Source of the DNA: Pseudonocardia sp. SCN 73-27
Lineage (GTDB): Bacteria; Actinomycetota; Actinomycetes; Mycobacteriales; Pseudonocardiaceae
Reading direction: 5' to 3'
DNA: 64,000 nucleotides
NCBI GenBank assembly: GCA_001725415.1
Contig: MEGH01000034.1
Span: 1 to 64,000 of the forward strand
This document shows, piece by piece, positions 41,890 to 49,456 of the stretch (its first letter is position 1; each line of letters begins with the position of its first letter). The notes beneath the pieces were generated by a model, which saw nothing but the letters and a program-made list of their open reading frames with translations, did no database searches and had not been told where the DNA came from. The position numbers and the translations under genes are program-made.

Positions 41890-42194
41890 CGGCGATGCAG
41901 CTGCGACCAGGAACCCGACTGCAGAGCGTGCGCTGCACCACGCAGGTCATCGTCGTGCGCAGCCCGCAGGACGATGTCGACGTGCGGTGCGGCGGCGCGC
42001 CGATGACCGCCGCCGGAGCTACCGCAACCGGTGCGCCCGACGCGGCGTTCGCCGGCGGCTCGGTGCTTGGCAAGCGCTACACCGACGGCGAGGGGCTCGA
42101 GCTGCTCGTCACCAAGGGCGGCGAGGGGTCGCTCTCGGTCGGCGACACCCCGCTCGTGGTCCAGGAGGCCAAACGGCTTCCGAGCTCCGACTGA
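41886..42194 (+). CDS. Small conserved hypothetical protein (102 residues)
   Basis: GTG 41886 overlaps the amidohydrolase stop; an in-frame ATG at 41895 gives a slightly shorter form. The sequence begins LRPGTRLQSVRCTTQVIVVR and continues with DVDVRCGGAPM, then an Ala-rich spacer and a C-terminal DGEGLELLVTKGGEGSL. Two cysteine motifs (VRCTT and VRCGG) suggest a small beta-rich or thiol-containing domain. I know no function; it is commonly beside acyl-CoA metabolism genes in actinobacteria as far as I can judge from memory. Confidence 0.68.
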   Translation: MTAMQLRPGTRLQSVRCTTQVIVVRSPQDDVDVRCGGAPMTAAGATATGAPDAAFAGGSVLGKRYTDGEGLELLVTKGGEGSLSVGDTPLVVQEAKRLPSSD

Positions 42195-42231
42195 CCTGAC
42201 CCCCGATCACGAAGGATGAGGTGTACGCGGC

Positions 42232-42789
42232 GTGGACCACCACTCGATCGCGGCCGACGAGCTGTTCCTGGGCCTCGACGGCCAGGGCGAGAGCGTCTGG
42301 TCGCTCAGCAGGCCGCTGCCCGGCGAGCCGAACCGCTACGACATCCAGACCCTGGGCCTGACGGCACTGTGGCCCGGCGACCCCGCCCCGGACGGCCCGG
42401 GCATGCGCTACCGGCGGACCGCGCGGCCCGCGCAGGGCCGGCTGTCGGAGAACCGGACCGTCGGGCTGATGCTCACGTTGCTCGACGCGAAGGATCGCGA
42501 CGACGCCGCGGGAGTGCAGTCGTTGCGCGACTGGGCAGACTTCGTCCATCTGCCGGCCCTGGCCGTCAGCGGGACACCCGGGCTCACCCTCATCTCGCCG
42601 TACCGGGTGGTCGGGGACGGACCGCTGTTCCTGCACCTGCTCGAGTTCGACGTCGATCCCGACCAGGGCGCCAAGGAGATGACCAGGCGTGTCTCCCAGC
42701 AGCTGGACAAGCCGGAGATCGCCCGGTTCCTCGACCACCCGCAGAAGGACCGGGCCTTCGGGGCCACGTTCGTCCTCAAGTCCGACTGA
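42232..42789 (+). CDS. Conserved hypothetical protein, possibly EthD/dimeric alpha-beta-barrel-like
   Basis: The 185-residue protein is not one I can name. It has two similar halves: LGLTALWPGD...RTARPAQGRLSE and LPALAVSGTPGLTLI with FLHLLEFD near residues 110-145, which resembles the strand pattern of EthD or dimeric alpha/beta-barrel proteins. No signal peptide or metal motif. GTG 42232 follows GAAGGATGAGG at about 15 bp. It sits between the small Cys-motif gene and the aldehyde dehydrogenase gene, with 17 bp to the latter, so it belongs to the operon. Confidence 0.68.
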   Translation: MDHHSIAADELFLGLDGQGESVWSLSRPLPGEPNRYDIQTLGLTALWPGDPAPDGPGMRYRRTARPAQGRLSENRTVGLMLTLLDAKDRDDAAGVQSLRDWADFVHLPALAVSGTPGLTLISPYRVVGDGPLFLHLLEFDVDPDQGAKEMTRRVSQQLDKPEIARFLDHPQKDRAFGATFVLKSD

Positions 42790-42806
42790 TCGAGAGGACC
42801 GGCGAG

Positions 42807-44336
42807 ATGAGCAATGCGGTCGGTGATCTCGCGACCGGTGCGGCGGTGTTGCTGCCGTCTGCGGTCGAGACCTTCCTGCGCCGCGGTGAGAAGCGGCTGT
42901 TCGTCGACGGCGACTGGGTCGACCCCGTCGCCGGCGCGACCTTTGCCACGGTCAACCCGTCGACCGGTGAGGTCCTCGCCGATGTCGCACGGGCCGGGGC
43001 GGAGGACGTCGACGTGGCGGTCCGCGCGGCCCGCGGGGCGCTGGACGGGCCGTGGAGCAACATGTCGCCGGCTGCGCGGCAGCGGCTGATGTGGCGGTTC
43101 GCCGACGCCGTCGTCGCGCACGGCGAGGAGCTGCGCCACCTCGAGGTGCTCGACATGGGCTCGCCGATCGGGCCGGACCCGCGGGCGCGCGTCGAGAGTT
43201 GCGCCGAGACGATGCGCTATGTGGCCGGCTGGGCGACGAAGCTGCACGGCGACACGATCCCGAACTCGATCGGGCCCGACGTGTTCAGCTGCACCATGCG
43301 CGAGCCGGTCGGCGTCGTCGCCGCAATCGTGCCGTGGAACGGCCCGCTCTCGAACGCGCTGTGGAAGATCGCGCCGGTGCTCGCCACCGGGTGCACGATG
43401 GTCCTCAAGCCCGCCGAGCAGGCGCCGCTGGTCTCGCTGCGGCTCGCGCAGCTGCTGGCGGACCTGGAGCTACCGCCGGGCGTGGTCAACGTCGTCAACG
43501 GGTTCGGGGAGTCCGCGGGGGTCGCGCTGGTCGAGCACCGCGGCGTCGACAAGGTTGCCTTCACCGGCTCGACGGCGACCGGCCAGGCGATCGTGCGCGC
43601 CGCCGCCGGCAACCTCACGCGGGTCGGTCTCGAGCTCGGCGGCAAGTCCCCGGACATCATCTTCGCCGACGCAGACCTGGACCGCGCGGTCCCGGCCGCC
43701 GCGATGGGCGTGTTCGGCAACTCCGGGCAGAACTGCTGCGCCGGCTCCCGGATCTACGTCGAGCGCCCGGTGTACGAGCAGGTCGTCGACGGCATCAGCC
43801 GGTTCGCGCGGTCGCTGCGGGTCGGCGACGGTCTCGACCCGGAAACCCAGATCGGGCCCGTCGTCTCGACCGAGCAGCTCGACCGGGTGACAGGCTACCT
43901 GAGGCTCGGCCGCGAAGAGGGCGCCCGGGTGGCGGCCGGCGGAACCCGGCTGACCGACGACGGCCTCGGCCGGGGGTTCTTCGTGGCGCCGACCGTGCTC
44001 GCCGACGCCGACGACAGGATGAGGGTCGCGCGCGAGGAGATCTTCGGGCCGGTCGCGTGCGTGCTGCCGTTCGACGACGTCGACGAGGTCCTGCGGCGGG
44101 CCAATGACAGCGAGTTCGGGCTGGGCAGCGGCGTGTGGACCCGCGACGTCGGCCGGGCGCACCGGCTGGCGCGCAGGTTGCGGGCGGGCAGCGTCTGGGT
44201 GAACTCCTACATGCTGCTCGATCCCGCGGTGCCGTTCGGCGGCTACCGGATGAGCGGCTGGGGCCGGGAGAACGGCCGGGCCGGGCTCGACGGCTACCTC
44301 GAGAGCAAGTCGATCTTCATTGACGGCCGCCCGTGA
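42807..44336 (+). CDS. Aldehyde dehydrogenase
   Basis: The 509-residue protein is a classic NAD(P)-dependent aldehyde dehydrogenase: PWNGPLSNALWKIAPVLATG, FTGSTATGQ, catalytic Glu in LELGGKSP, catalytic Cys in NSGQNCCAGSRI and EEIFGPV. It should oxidise an aldehyde intermediate to the acid that the ligase at 44365 can activate. ATG 42807 follows GAGAGGAC. It lies in the same direction as the ligase and SDR genes, with short gaps. Confidence 0.9.
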   Translation: MSNAVGDLATGAAVLLPSAVETFLRRGEKRLFVDGDWVDPVAGATFATVNPSTGEVLADVARAGAEDVDVAVRAARGALDGPWSNMSPAARQRLMWRFADAVVAHGEELRHLEVLDMGSPIGPDPRARVESCAETMRYVAGWATKLHGDTIPNSIGPDVFSCTMREPVGVVAAIVPWNGPLSNALWKIAPVLATGCTMVLKPAEQAPLVSLRLAQLLADLELPPGVVNVVNGFGESAGVALVEHRGVDKVAFTGSTATGQAIVRAAAGNLTRVGLELGGKSPDIIFADADLDRAVPAAAMGVFGNSGQNCCAGSRIYVERPVYEQVVDGISRFARSLRVGDGLDPETQIGPVVSTEQLDRVTGYLRLGREEGARVAAGGTRLTDDGLGRGFFVAPTVLADADDRMRVAREEIFGPVACVLPFDDVDEVLRRANDSEFGLGSGVWTRDVGRAHRLARRLRAGSVWVNSYMLLDPAVPFGGYRMSGWGRENGRAGLDGYLESKSIFIDGRP

Positions 44337-44364
44337 GGCGCCGGAACCGCCGAGAGGAATGCGC

Positions 44365-45939
44365 ATGACACGGCTGCGGACCCTGCCCGAGACGATCGCG
44401 TGGCGCGCAGCGCATACGCCCGACCGCGTCTTCCTGCAGACGACCGCCGGCGACACCGTCAGCTACCGCCAGCAGCATGAGGCCGGGCTGGCCGTGGCCG
44501 GCGGGCTGCGCGAGCTCGGGGTCGAGCCGGGGGAACGCGTCGTCTCGCTGCAGGCCCTGGGCCCGGTGGCCTTCGCGAACTGGCTCGGCATCGGCTACCT
44601 GCGCGCCTGGGACGTCCCGGTGCACACCGACGGGCCCGGTGACGCGCTCGTCTACGCGATCCGCAACGTCGAGGCGGCCACCGTCGTCACCGACGGCAGC
44701 TACGTCCCGCAGCTGGCGGCGGTGGCCGACCAACTGCCGCTCCTGCGGCGCGTGGTCGTGACCGACGACGTCGAGATTCCGGACCTGCCCTTCGAGGTGG
44801 TCCGGCAGTCCGAGCTCGCCGGTGCGAAGCCGTGGGACGACGGCGACCCGCCGCAGCCCCGCGACGTCGCGACCGTGGTGCACAGCTCGGGGACGACCGG
44901 GCCGCCGAAGGCGATCATCGTGCCGTGGGGTTCGTTCAGCGCCCAGGCGGTGCGCATGTGGCCGCTGGCCGACCTCACCGAGGACGACGTCTTCTACACC
45001 TACGCGCCGACTTACTACACCGCATCGAAGTGCTTCCCCGAGATGATGGCGATGCTCGGCGGACGGTGCCTGCTGCAGCCCCGGATGAGCGTCCCCGACT
45101 TCTGGGCCGACGTCCGGGCGCACGGCGTCACGACGTCGATCGTCTACCGCGAGGCCGCGGAGTACCTGCTCGACCGGCCCACGGCCGACGACGACGCCGA
45201 CACCCCGCTGCGCAACGTCATGATGATCCCAGTCTCGCCGCGCCACCAGGAGTTCCGCGACCGGTTCGCGGTGCGCATCTGCACCGGCTACGGCAGTTCC
45301 GAGGTCGGCAACATCACCACCTCCGGCGGTTGGGACACCGAGAACTGGGCCAGCGTCGGCAAGGTCACCCCCGGACCGCCGGGCTGGCAGTACCGGATCG
45401 TCGACCAGCACGACTACGAGGTCGCGCCCGGCGAGGTCGGCGAGCTGCTGGTCCGGCCGGACGAGCCGTGGACGATGAGCCTGGGCTACCACGGGATGCC
45501 CGAGAGGACGGCGGCTGCCTGGCGCAACGGCTGGTTCCACATGGGAGACGCGGTCCGGGAGGACGCCGACGGCTCGATCCACTGGATCGACCGGTTCTCC
45601 GACCTGCTCCGCCCGGGCGGGGTAGCCACCGCGTCCTACGAGATCGAACGCTGGTTTCTGCGGCACCCCGACGTCGCCGAGTGCGCGGCGATCGCGTCGG
45701 GCGGGACGACTGATGACAGTGAGGTCACGGTGTACGTCGTGGCGAACCCCGGCACCTCGCCGTCGGTCGCCGAGCTCGCCCGATTCGCCGCGGACACCAT
45801 GCCGGCCGACATCGTGCCGCAGCACGTGGCGCTGATCGACGCCCTGCCACGGACCGAGGCGAGCAACCGGATCCAGAAGGCGGTCCTGCGCGCGCTCGAC
45901 CGCTCGACGGCCGCCGACGCCGGGGGGAGCGCCGGTTGA
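44365..45939 (+). CDS. AMP-forming acyl-CoA ligase (CaiC/fatty acid-CoA ligase type)
   Basis: The 524-residue protein has the ANL motifs A3 VVHSSGTTGPPKAI, A5 GYGSSEVGN, A7 GDAVREDADG, A8 DRFSDLLRPGG and a C-terminal EASNRIQKAVLR whose lysine can serve as the A10 catalytic residue. It should adenylate and thioesterify a carboxylic acid. ATG 44365 has AGAGGA ten bases upstream; an ATG at 44359 is too close to it. The stop overlaps the TTG start of the SDR gene. Confidence 0.87.
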   Translation: MTRLRTLPETIAWRAAHTPDRVFLQTTAGDTVSYRQQHEAGLAVAGGLRELGVEPGERVVSLQALGPVAFANWLGIGYLRAWDVPVHTDGPGDALVYAIRNVEAATVVTDGSYVPQLAAVADQLPLLRRVVVTDDVEIPDLPFEVVRQSELAGAKPWDDGDPPQPRDVATVVHSSGTTGPPKAIIVPWGSFSAQAVRMWPLADLTEDDVFYTYAPTYYTASKCFPEMMAMLGGRCLLQPRMSVPDFWADVRAHGVTTSIVYREAAEYLLDRPTADDDADTPLRNVMMIPVSPRHQEFRDRFAVRICTGYGSSEVGNITTSGGWDTENWASVGKVTPGPPGWQYRIVDQHDYEVAPGEVGELLVRPDEPWTMSLGYHGMPERTAAAWRNGWFHMGDAVREDADGSIHWIDRFSDLLRPGGVATASYEIERWFLRHPDVAECAAIASGGTTDDSEVTVYVVANPGTSPSVAELARFAADTMPADIVPQHVALIDALPRTEASNRIQKAVLRALDRSTAADAGGSAG

Positions 45940-46679
45940 GCGCCGACGGACGGGCCGTGCTCGTGACCGGTGGCGGGAGCGGGATCGGGCAGGCCGCGGC
46001 GCGGTTGTTCGCCGCGGCGGGCGACACCGTCGTCGTCGCGGACATCGACGAGGCCGCCGCGAAGGCGACGGCCGACGACATCCGGGCCGCGGGCGGGCGG
46101 GCGATCCCGCGGGGAATCGACGTCGCCGCCGAGGACCAGGTCGAAGAGCTGGTCGCGGGCGTGGTTGCGGAGCTCGGCGGCCTCGACTGCGCCTTCAACA
46201 ACGCCGGCATCAGCGCCCCCCGGTCACGGGTCTCCGAGCTGGACCTCGACACCTGGCGCCGGATGCTCGACGTCAACCTCACCGGCGTGTTCCTCTGCCT
46301 GCGCGCCGAGCTGCGCCAGATGCGGGTCCAGCAGCACGGCGCGATCGTCAACACCGCGTCGGTCGCCGGGCTCAAGGCGTCGCCGAAGGTGGCCGCCTAC
46401 GCCGCGGCGAAGCACGGTGTCGTCGGGCTGACCCAATCGGCGGCGAGCGAGCACGCCGGCACCGGCATCCGGGTCAACGCCCTGTGCCCGGGCGGGACCG
46501 ACACGCCGTTGCTCCGCGCGTCGATGGGGAACAACCCCGCGGTCGGCCAGCGGTGGACCTCGAGGCCGATCTCCACGGCGGAGGACGTCGCGGCCGCCGC
46601 GGTGTGGCTGTGCTCCGACGCCGCCCGCGCGGTGTCGGGCACCGCCCTCGTCGTGGACCAGGGCACGTTCTTCCGGTAA
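45936..46679 (+). CDS. Short-chain dehydrogenase/reductase (SDR)
   Basis: The 247-residue SDR has VLVTGGGSGIG, an acidic VVADIDEA after strand 2 (NAD-type, unlike the other two SDRs here), NNAG, Ser in TASVAG and active-site YAAAKHG. The start is TTG 45936, overlapping the ligase stop, with GGGGGAG upstream. It probably oxidises a hydroxylated intermediate of the pathway. Confidence 0.86.
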   Translation: MSADGRAVLVTGGGSGIGQAAARLFAAAGDTVVVADIDEAAAKATADDIRAAGGRAIPRGIDVAAEDQVEELVAGVVAELGGLDCAFNNAGISAPRSRVSELDLDTWRRMLDVNLTGVFLCLRAELRQMRVQQHGAIVNTASVAGLKASPKVAAYAAAKHGVVGLTQSAASEHAGTGIRVNALCPGGTDTPLLRASMGNNPAVGQRWTSRPISTAEDVAAAAVWLCSDAARAVSGTALVVDQGTFFR

Positions 46680-46709
46680 CGGTCGGCGCGCACCCCTGCG
46701 GGAGGTTCG

Positions 46710-47363
46710 ATGAACGACCTTGTCATCGCCGACGGCCTGGTCGTCGACGGCACGGGCGGGCCGCCGGCCGCGCGGACGTCGGGATCCCCGACCCCGCCGT
46801 CCGCGAGCACCTCTGGGCGGGCGCCGCGACGATCTTCAGGAAGCGGGTCCGCTGGCCGGAGTTCGCGGTCAACGACGTGGCGGATCCTGCGCTGCGCGCC
46901 CGCTCGTCGGGCGTACGGTGGCCGAGCTGGCGTGTCGGGTGGGGACAACGGTCGTCACCGGCGTCGAACGCCGGCGCCCACCTCGACATCATCTCCGCGT
47001 TCGCGATGTACACCGGCTTCCTCGGCGGCGCCGTCCGGGAGCGCGGCCTGCTCCCGCTGGAGGAGGCGGTCGCGATACTGACCGGGCGGCCGGCGGCGCT
47101 CTACGGCCTCACCGACCGCGGCATCCTCGCCCCCGGGGACGTGGGCAGACGTGGTGATCTTCGATCCGGACGCGATAGGGCACGGGCCGGTGGAGATTCG
47201 CGCCGATCTCCCGGCGGGTGCCCGTCGGCTGTTCTGCAAACCGCTCGGCATCTGGACGGTGCTGGTCAACAGGGTGCGGACGGTGGCCGACGGCCGTCTG
47301 ACCGGCGCCTCGGCGGGATCGGACGATCCGGTCAGGACGCGACACCCCACCCCGATGCCATGA
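46710..47363 (+). pseudogene. Broken amidohydrolase (D-aminoacylase/N-acyl-D-amino-acid deacylase-like)
   Basis: ATG 46710 with GGAGG starts MNDLVIADGLVVDGTGG, the usual N-terminus of this family. After about 20 codons the frame is lost and some 350-400 residues including the HxH metal site are missing. The C-terminal part reappears in other frames: AGAHLDIISAFAMYTGFLGG with LTGRPAALYGLTDRGILAPG, then VVIFDPDAIGHGPVEIRADL and TVLVNRVRTVADGRL to the stop at 47361-47363. Intact proteins have about 570 residues. It is a deleted, frameshifted second copy of the type of enzyme encoded at 60700. Confidence 0.75.
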
Positions 47364-47398
47364 GCGGCGGATCTTGCCGCCTCGCCGCTCCCCGTTAT

Positions 47399-47413
47399 AC
47401 TAACAACGCTCAT
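47399..47413 (+). promoter_or_regulatory. Motif B operator candidate before the CMD/FAH/CoA-transferase operon
   Basis: ACTAACAACGCTCAT fully matches ACTANCNNNGNTNRT and overlaps the short palindrome GTTA-TAC-TAAC (47394-47404). It is the only AT-rich island between the pseudogene and the gene at 47551. Confidence 0.5.
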
Positions 47414-47550
47414 TTATCGCGGGTCGCGATCGCCCTTCGGGCCGCACCCGCCCACTCGACGGGCCCCGGCCACCGTCGTGTGCCAGCGCGGCGGCACGTC
47501 GATGCGGTTGTGGCCGGACCGTCACCACACTCGATCGAGAGGTCGTTCGG

Positions 47551-47976
47551 ATGAGAACCGACAGGGATGCCGGCCGAAAGATCCGGCTGATGATGCAGGG
47601 CAAGAAGGCCGACACATTCGAGGCGATCCAACGGGCCCTCGATCCCGAGATGTTCGAGTGGACCGAGGAGTTCAACTTCGGGACCGTCTGGACCCGGCCG
47701 GGCCTGGACTTCGACGACCGAATCCTGATCGCGATCACCGCGCTCGCGGTCCAGGGTGGCCCGATCCGCAACTACCTGCACGGTGCGATCCAGGCCGGGA
47801 TCGACCCCATGCGGATTCACGAGACCCTCGTCATGCTGACCCCGTACGCCGGATTCTCGGTCGCGATGGACGCGCTGCAGGTCTGGGGCGACGTCGTGCG
47901 CTCCGAACGGCGGCGGGGCGCGATCGTCGACTGCCCCGTCGAGGACATCGACCTCGAGTACAAGAAGCCGACATGA
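47551..47976 (+). CDS. Carboxymuconolactone decarboxylase (CMD) family protein
   Basis: The 141-residue protein fits the CMD/AhpD-like family: FNFGTVWTRPGLDFDDRILI, AVQGGPIRNYLHGAIQAGI and HETLVMLTPYAGFSVAMDAL. It lacks the CxxC of AhpD peroxidase-type members and keeps the helix with the conserved His, so it resembles 4-carboxymuconolactone decarboxylase-like proteins. ATG 47551 follows GAGAGG. First gene of the operon that continues with FAH, a second CMD protein and a CoA-transferase. Confidence 0.85.
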   Translation: MRTDRDAGRKIRLMMQGKKADTFEAIQRALDPEMFEWTEEFNFGTVWTRPGLDFDDRILIAITALAVQGGPIRNYLHGAIQAGIDPMRIHETLVMLTPYAGFSVAMDALQVWGDVVRSERRRGAIVDCPVEDIDLEYKKPT

Positions 47977-48010
47977 CGCGCGACCGCCTACGACTCGCCG
48001 GAGCGAGGCC

Positions 48011-48859
48011 ATGAGGATCGCGAACCTCGACGGGCGCGCCGTGCTCGTCGAGGGCGACACGGCGGTCGACATCGCCGCGAGCTCGGCCGGGCGCTTCGGC
48101 CCCGATCCCCAGCAGCTGTTCGCGTCCTGGCCGGAGTTCCGCTCCTGGGCGGGCGCGGCGAGCGGACCCACGCTGGCTGTCGACACCGACCGGCTCGGCC
48201 CCCCCGTTCCGCGGCCGCCGCAGGTGTTCGCCATCGGGCTCAACTACCTCGACCACGCCGCCGAGGCCGGCGCAGAACCCCCTCGCCACCCATCGGTGTT
48301 CACGAAGTTCCCATCCTGCCTGGCCGGGCCACGCGGCGCGGTGGAGATCTCCTCGCGCATGCTCGTCGACTGGGAGGTCGAGCTCGTCGTCGTCATCGGC
48401 ATCGGCGGGCGCGACATCCCGGCTGACCAGGGCTGGACGCACGTCGCCGGACTGACAGTGGGCCAAGACCTGTCCGACCGGCGGCTGCAGATGCGCAAGC
48501 CGGTGCCCGAGCAGTACTCGCTCGGCAAGTCGTGCCCGGGGTTCGGGCCGACCGGGCCGTATCTGGTGACACCCGACGAGCTGGCCGACCCCGACGACCT
48601 GGCGATCGGCTGCCGGCTCGGCGACGAGCAGGTGCAACAGAGCCGGACCGGGAAGATGCACTTCTCGGTGCCCGATCTCGTGGCGCGGCTCTCGGGGTCG
48701 GTCACCTTGTGTCCCGGTGACCTGATCTTTACCGGAACCCCGAGCGGAGTCGGGGCGTTCCGCACCCCGCCGCGCTGGATCCGGCCGGGCGAGGTGCTGA
48801 CGTCAGAGATCGAGGGAATCGGGTCGCTGACCACGAGATTCGTCGAGGCGGACCGGTGA
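48011..48859 (+). CDS. Fumarylacetoacetate hydrolase (FAH) family protein
   Basis: The 282-residue protein shows the FAH fold: GLNYLDHAAEAG, KFPSCLAGP, the metal motif ML(V)DWEVELVVVIG (ExE type), LTVGQDLSDRRLQ and the C-terminal IFTGTPSGVG. Members hydrolyse C-C bonds of beta-diketo acids, or act as hydratases, decarboxylases or isomerases on enol acids after ring cleavage. ATG 48011 follows GAGCGAGG. Its 3' end overlaps the next GTG (GTGA). Confidence 0.88.
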   Translation: MRIANLDGRAVLVEGDTAVDIAASSAGRFGPDPQQLFASWPEFRSWAGAASGPTLAVDTDRLGPPVPRPPQVFAIGLNYLDHAAEAGAEPPRHPSVFTKFPSCLAGPRGAVEISSRMLVDWEVELVVVIGIGGRDIPADQGWTHVAGLTVGQDLSDRRLQMRKPVPEQYSLGKSCPGFGPTGPYLVTPDELADPDDLAIGCRLGDEQVQQSRTGKMHFSVPDLVARLSGSVTLCPGDLIFTGTPSGVGAFRTPPRWIRPGEVLTSEIEGIGSLTTRFVEADR

Positions 48860-49455
48860 CCGCGTCGAGGGTCGAACCCGTCACCGGCCGGCCGCCGAAC
48901 CACGCGTCGCTGACCCGCCGTTCGAGCGCCGACACCGACGGCGACGTCGGCCGCATCCTCGGGAAGCTCGAGCGCGGGGGGTTCGACTACACGGTCGTTC
49001 GGATCCTGGCGAACTCCGCCCCGGTGTTCCGGCCCTTCGTCCTGTTCTCCGACGCGCTCAACCACCGGTCCGTCGTCGCAGCGGCCGTCCGCGAGGCGGT
49101 CGTGCTCGCCGCGGCCGCGCGCACCGGCTCGCGCTACGAGTGGGTCGAACACGTGCCGCTGGCCCGCCGCGCCGGGCTCGACGAGGCGCAGATCGCGGCG
49201 GCCGGGTCGGCATCCCTGCCCGAGGGTGTGCTCGATGCCGAACAGGCGCTGGCGGTCGCCGTCACCCATGCCGTCCTCGACGGCGCCGGCGTGCCCCCGA
49301 GCCTGTGGGGTCGTGCCGTCGACACCTGGGGCACGGCCGGGGTGCTCGAGCTGCTCGCGATGGTCGGCTGGTGGGGCGCCTTCCTCCCGGCGGTCCTCGG
49401 TGCGCTCGGGCTCGAGGCGCCGGACGCGCCGGCGGCGGACGAGGGAGGAGCCTGA
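48856..49455 (+). CDS. Carboxymuconolactone decarboxylase (CMD) family protein, AhpD-like fold
   Basis: The 199-residue protein has the helical CMD core with REAVVLAAAARTGSRYEWVE followed by HVPLARRAGLDEAQI, a pattern typical of the E-W-x-x-H subgroup of CMD proteins. The redox CxxC is absent. It overlaps the FAH gene by GTGA and precedes the CoA-transferase by one base, indicating a tightly coupled operon. Enzymatic role unknown; two CMD proteins in one operon suggest sequential or paired steps. Confidence 0.84.
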   Translation: MTASRVEPVTGRPPNHASLTRRSSADTDGDVGRILGKLERGGFDYTVVRILANSAPVFRPFVLFSDALNHRSVVAAAVREAVVLAAAARTGSRYEWVEHVPLARRAGLDEAQIAAAGSASLPEGVLDAEQALAVAVTHAVLDGAGVPPSLWGRAVDTWGTAGVLELLAMVGWWGAFLPAVLGALGLEAPDAPAADEGGA

Positions 49456-49456
49456 G

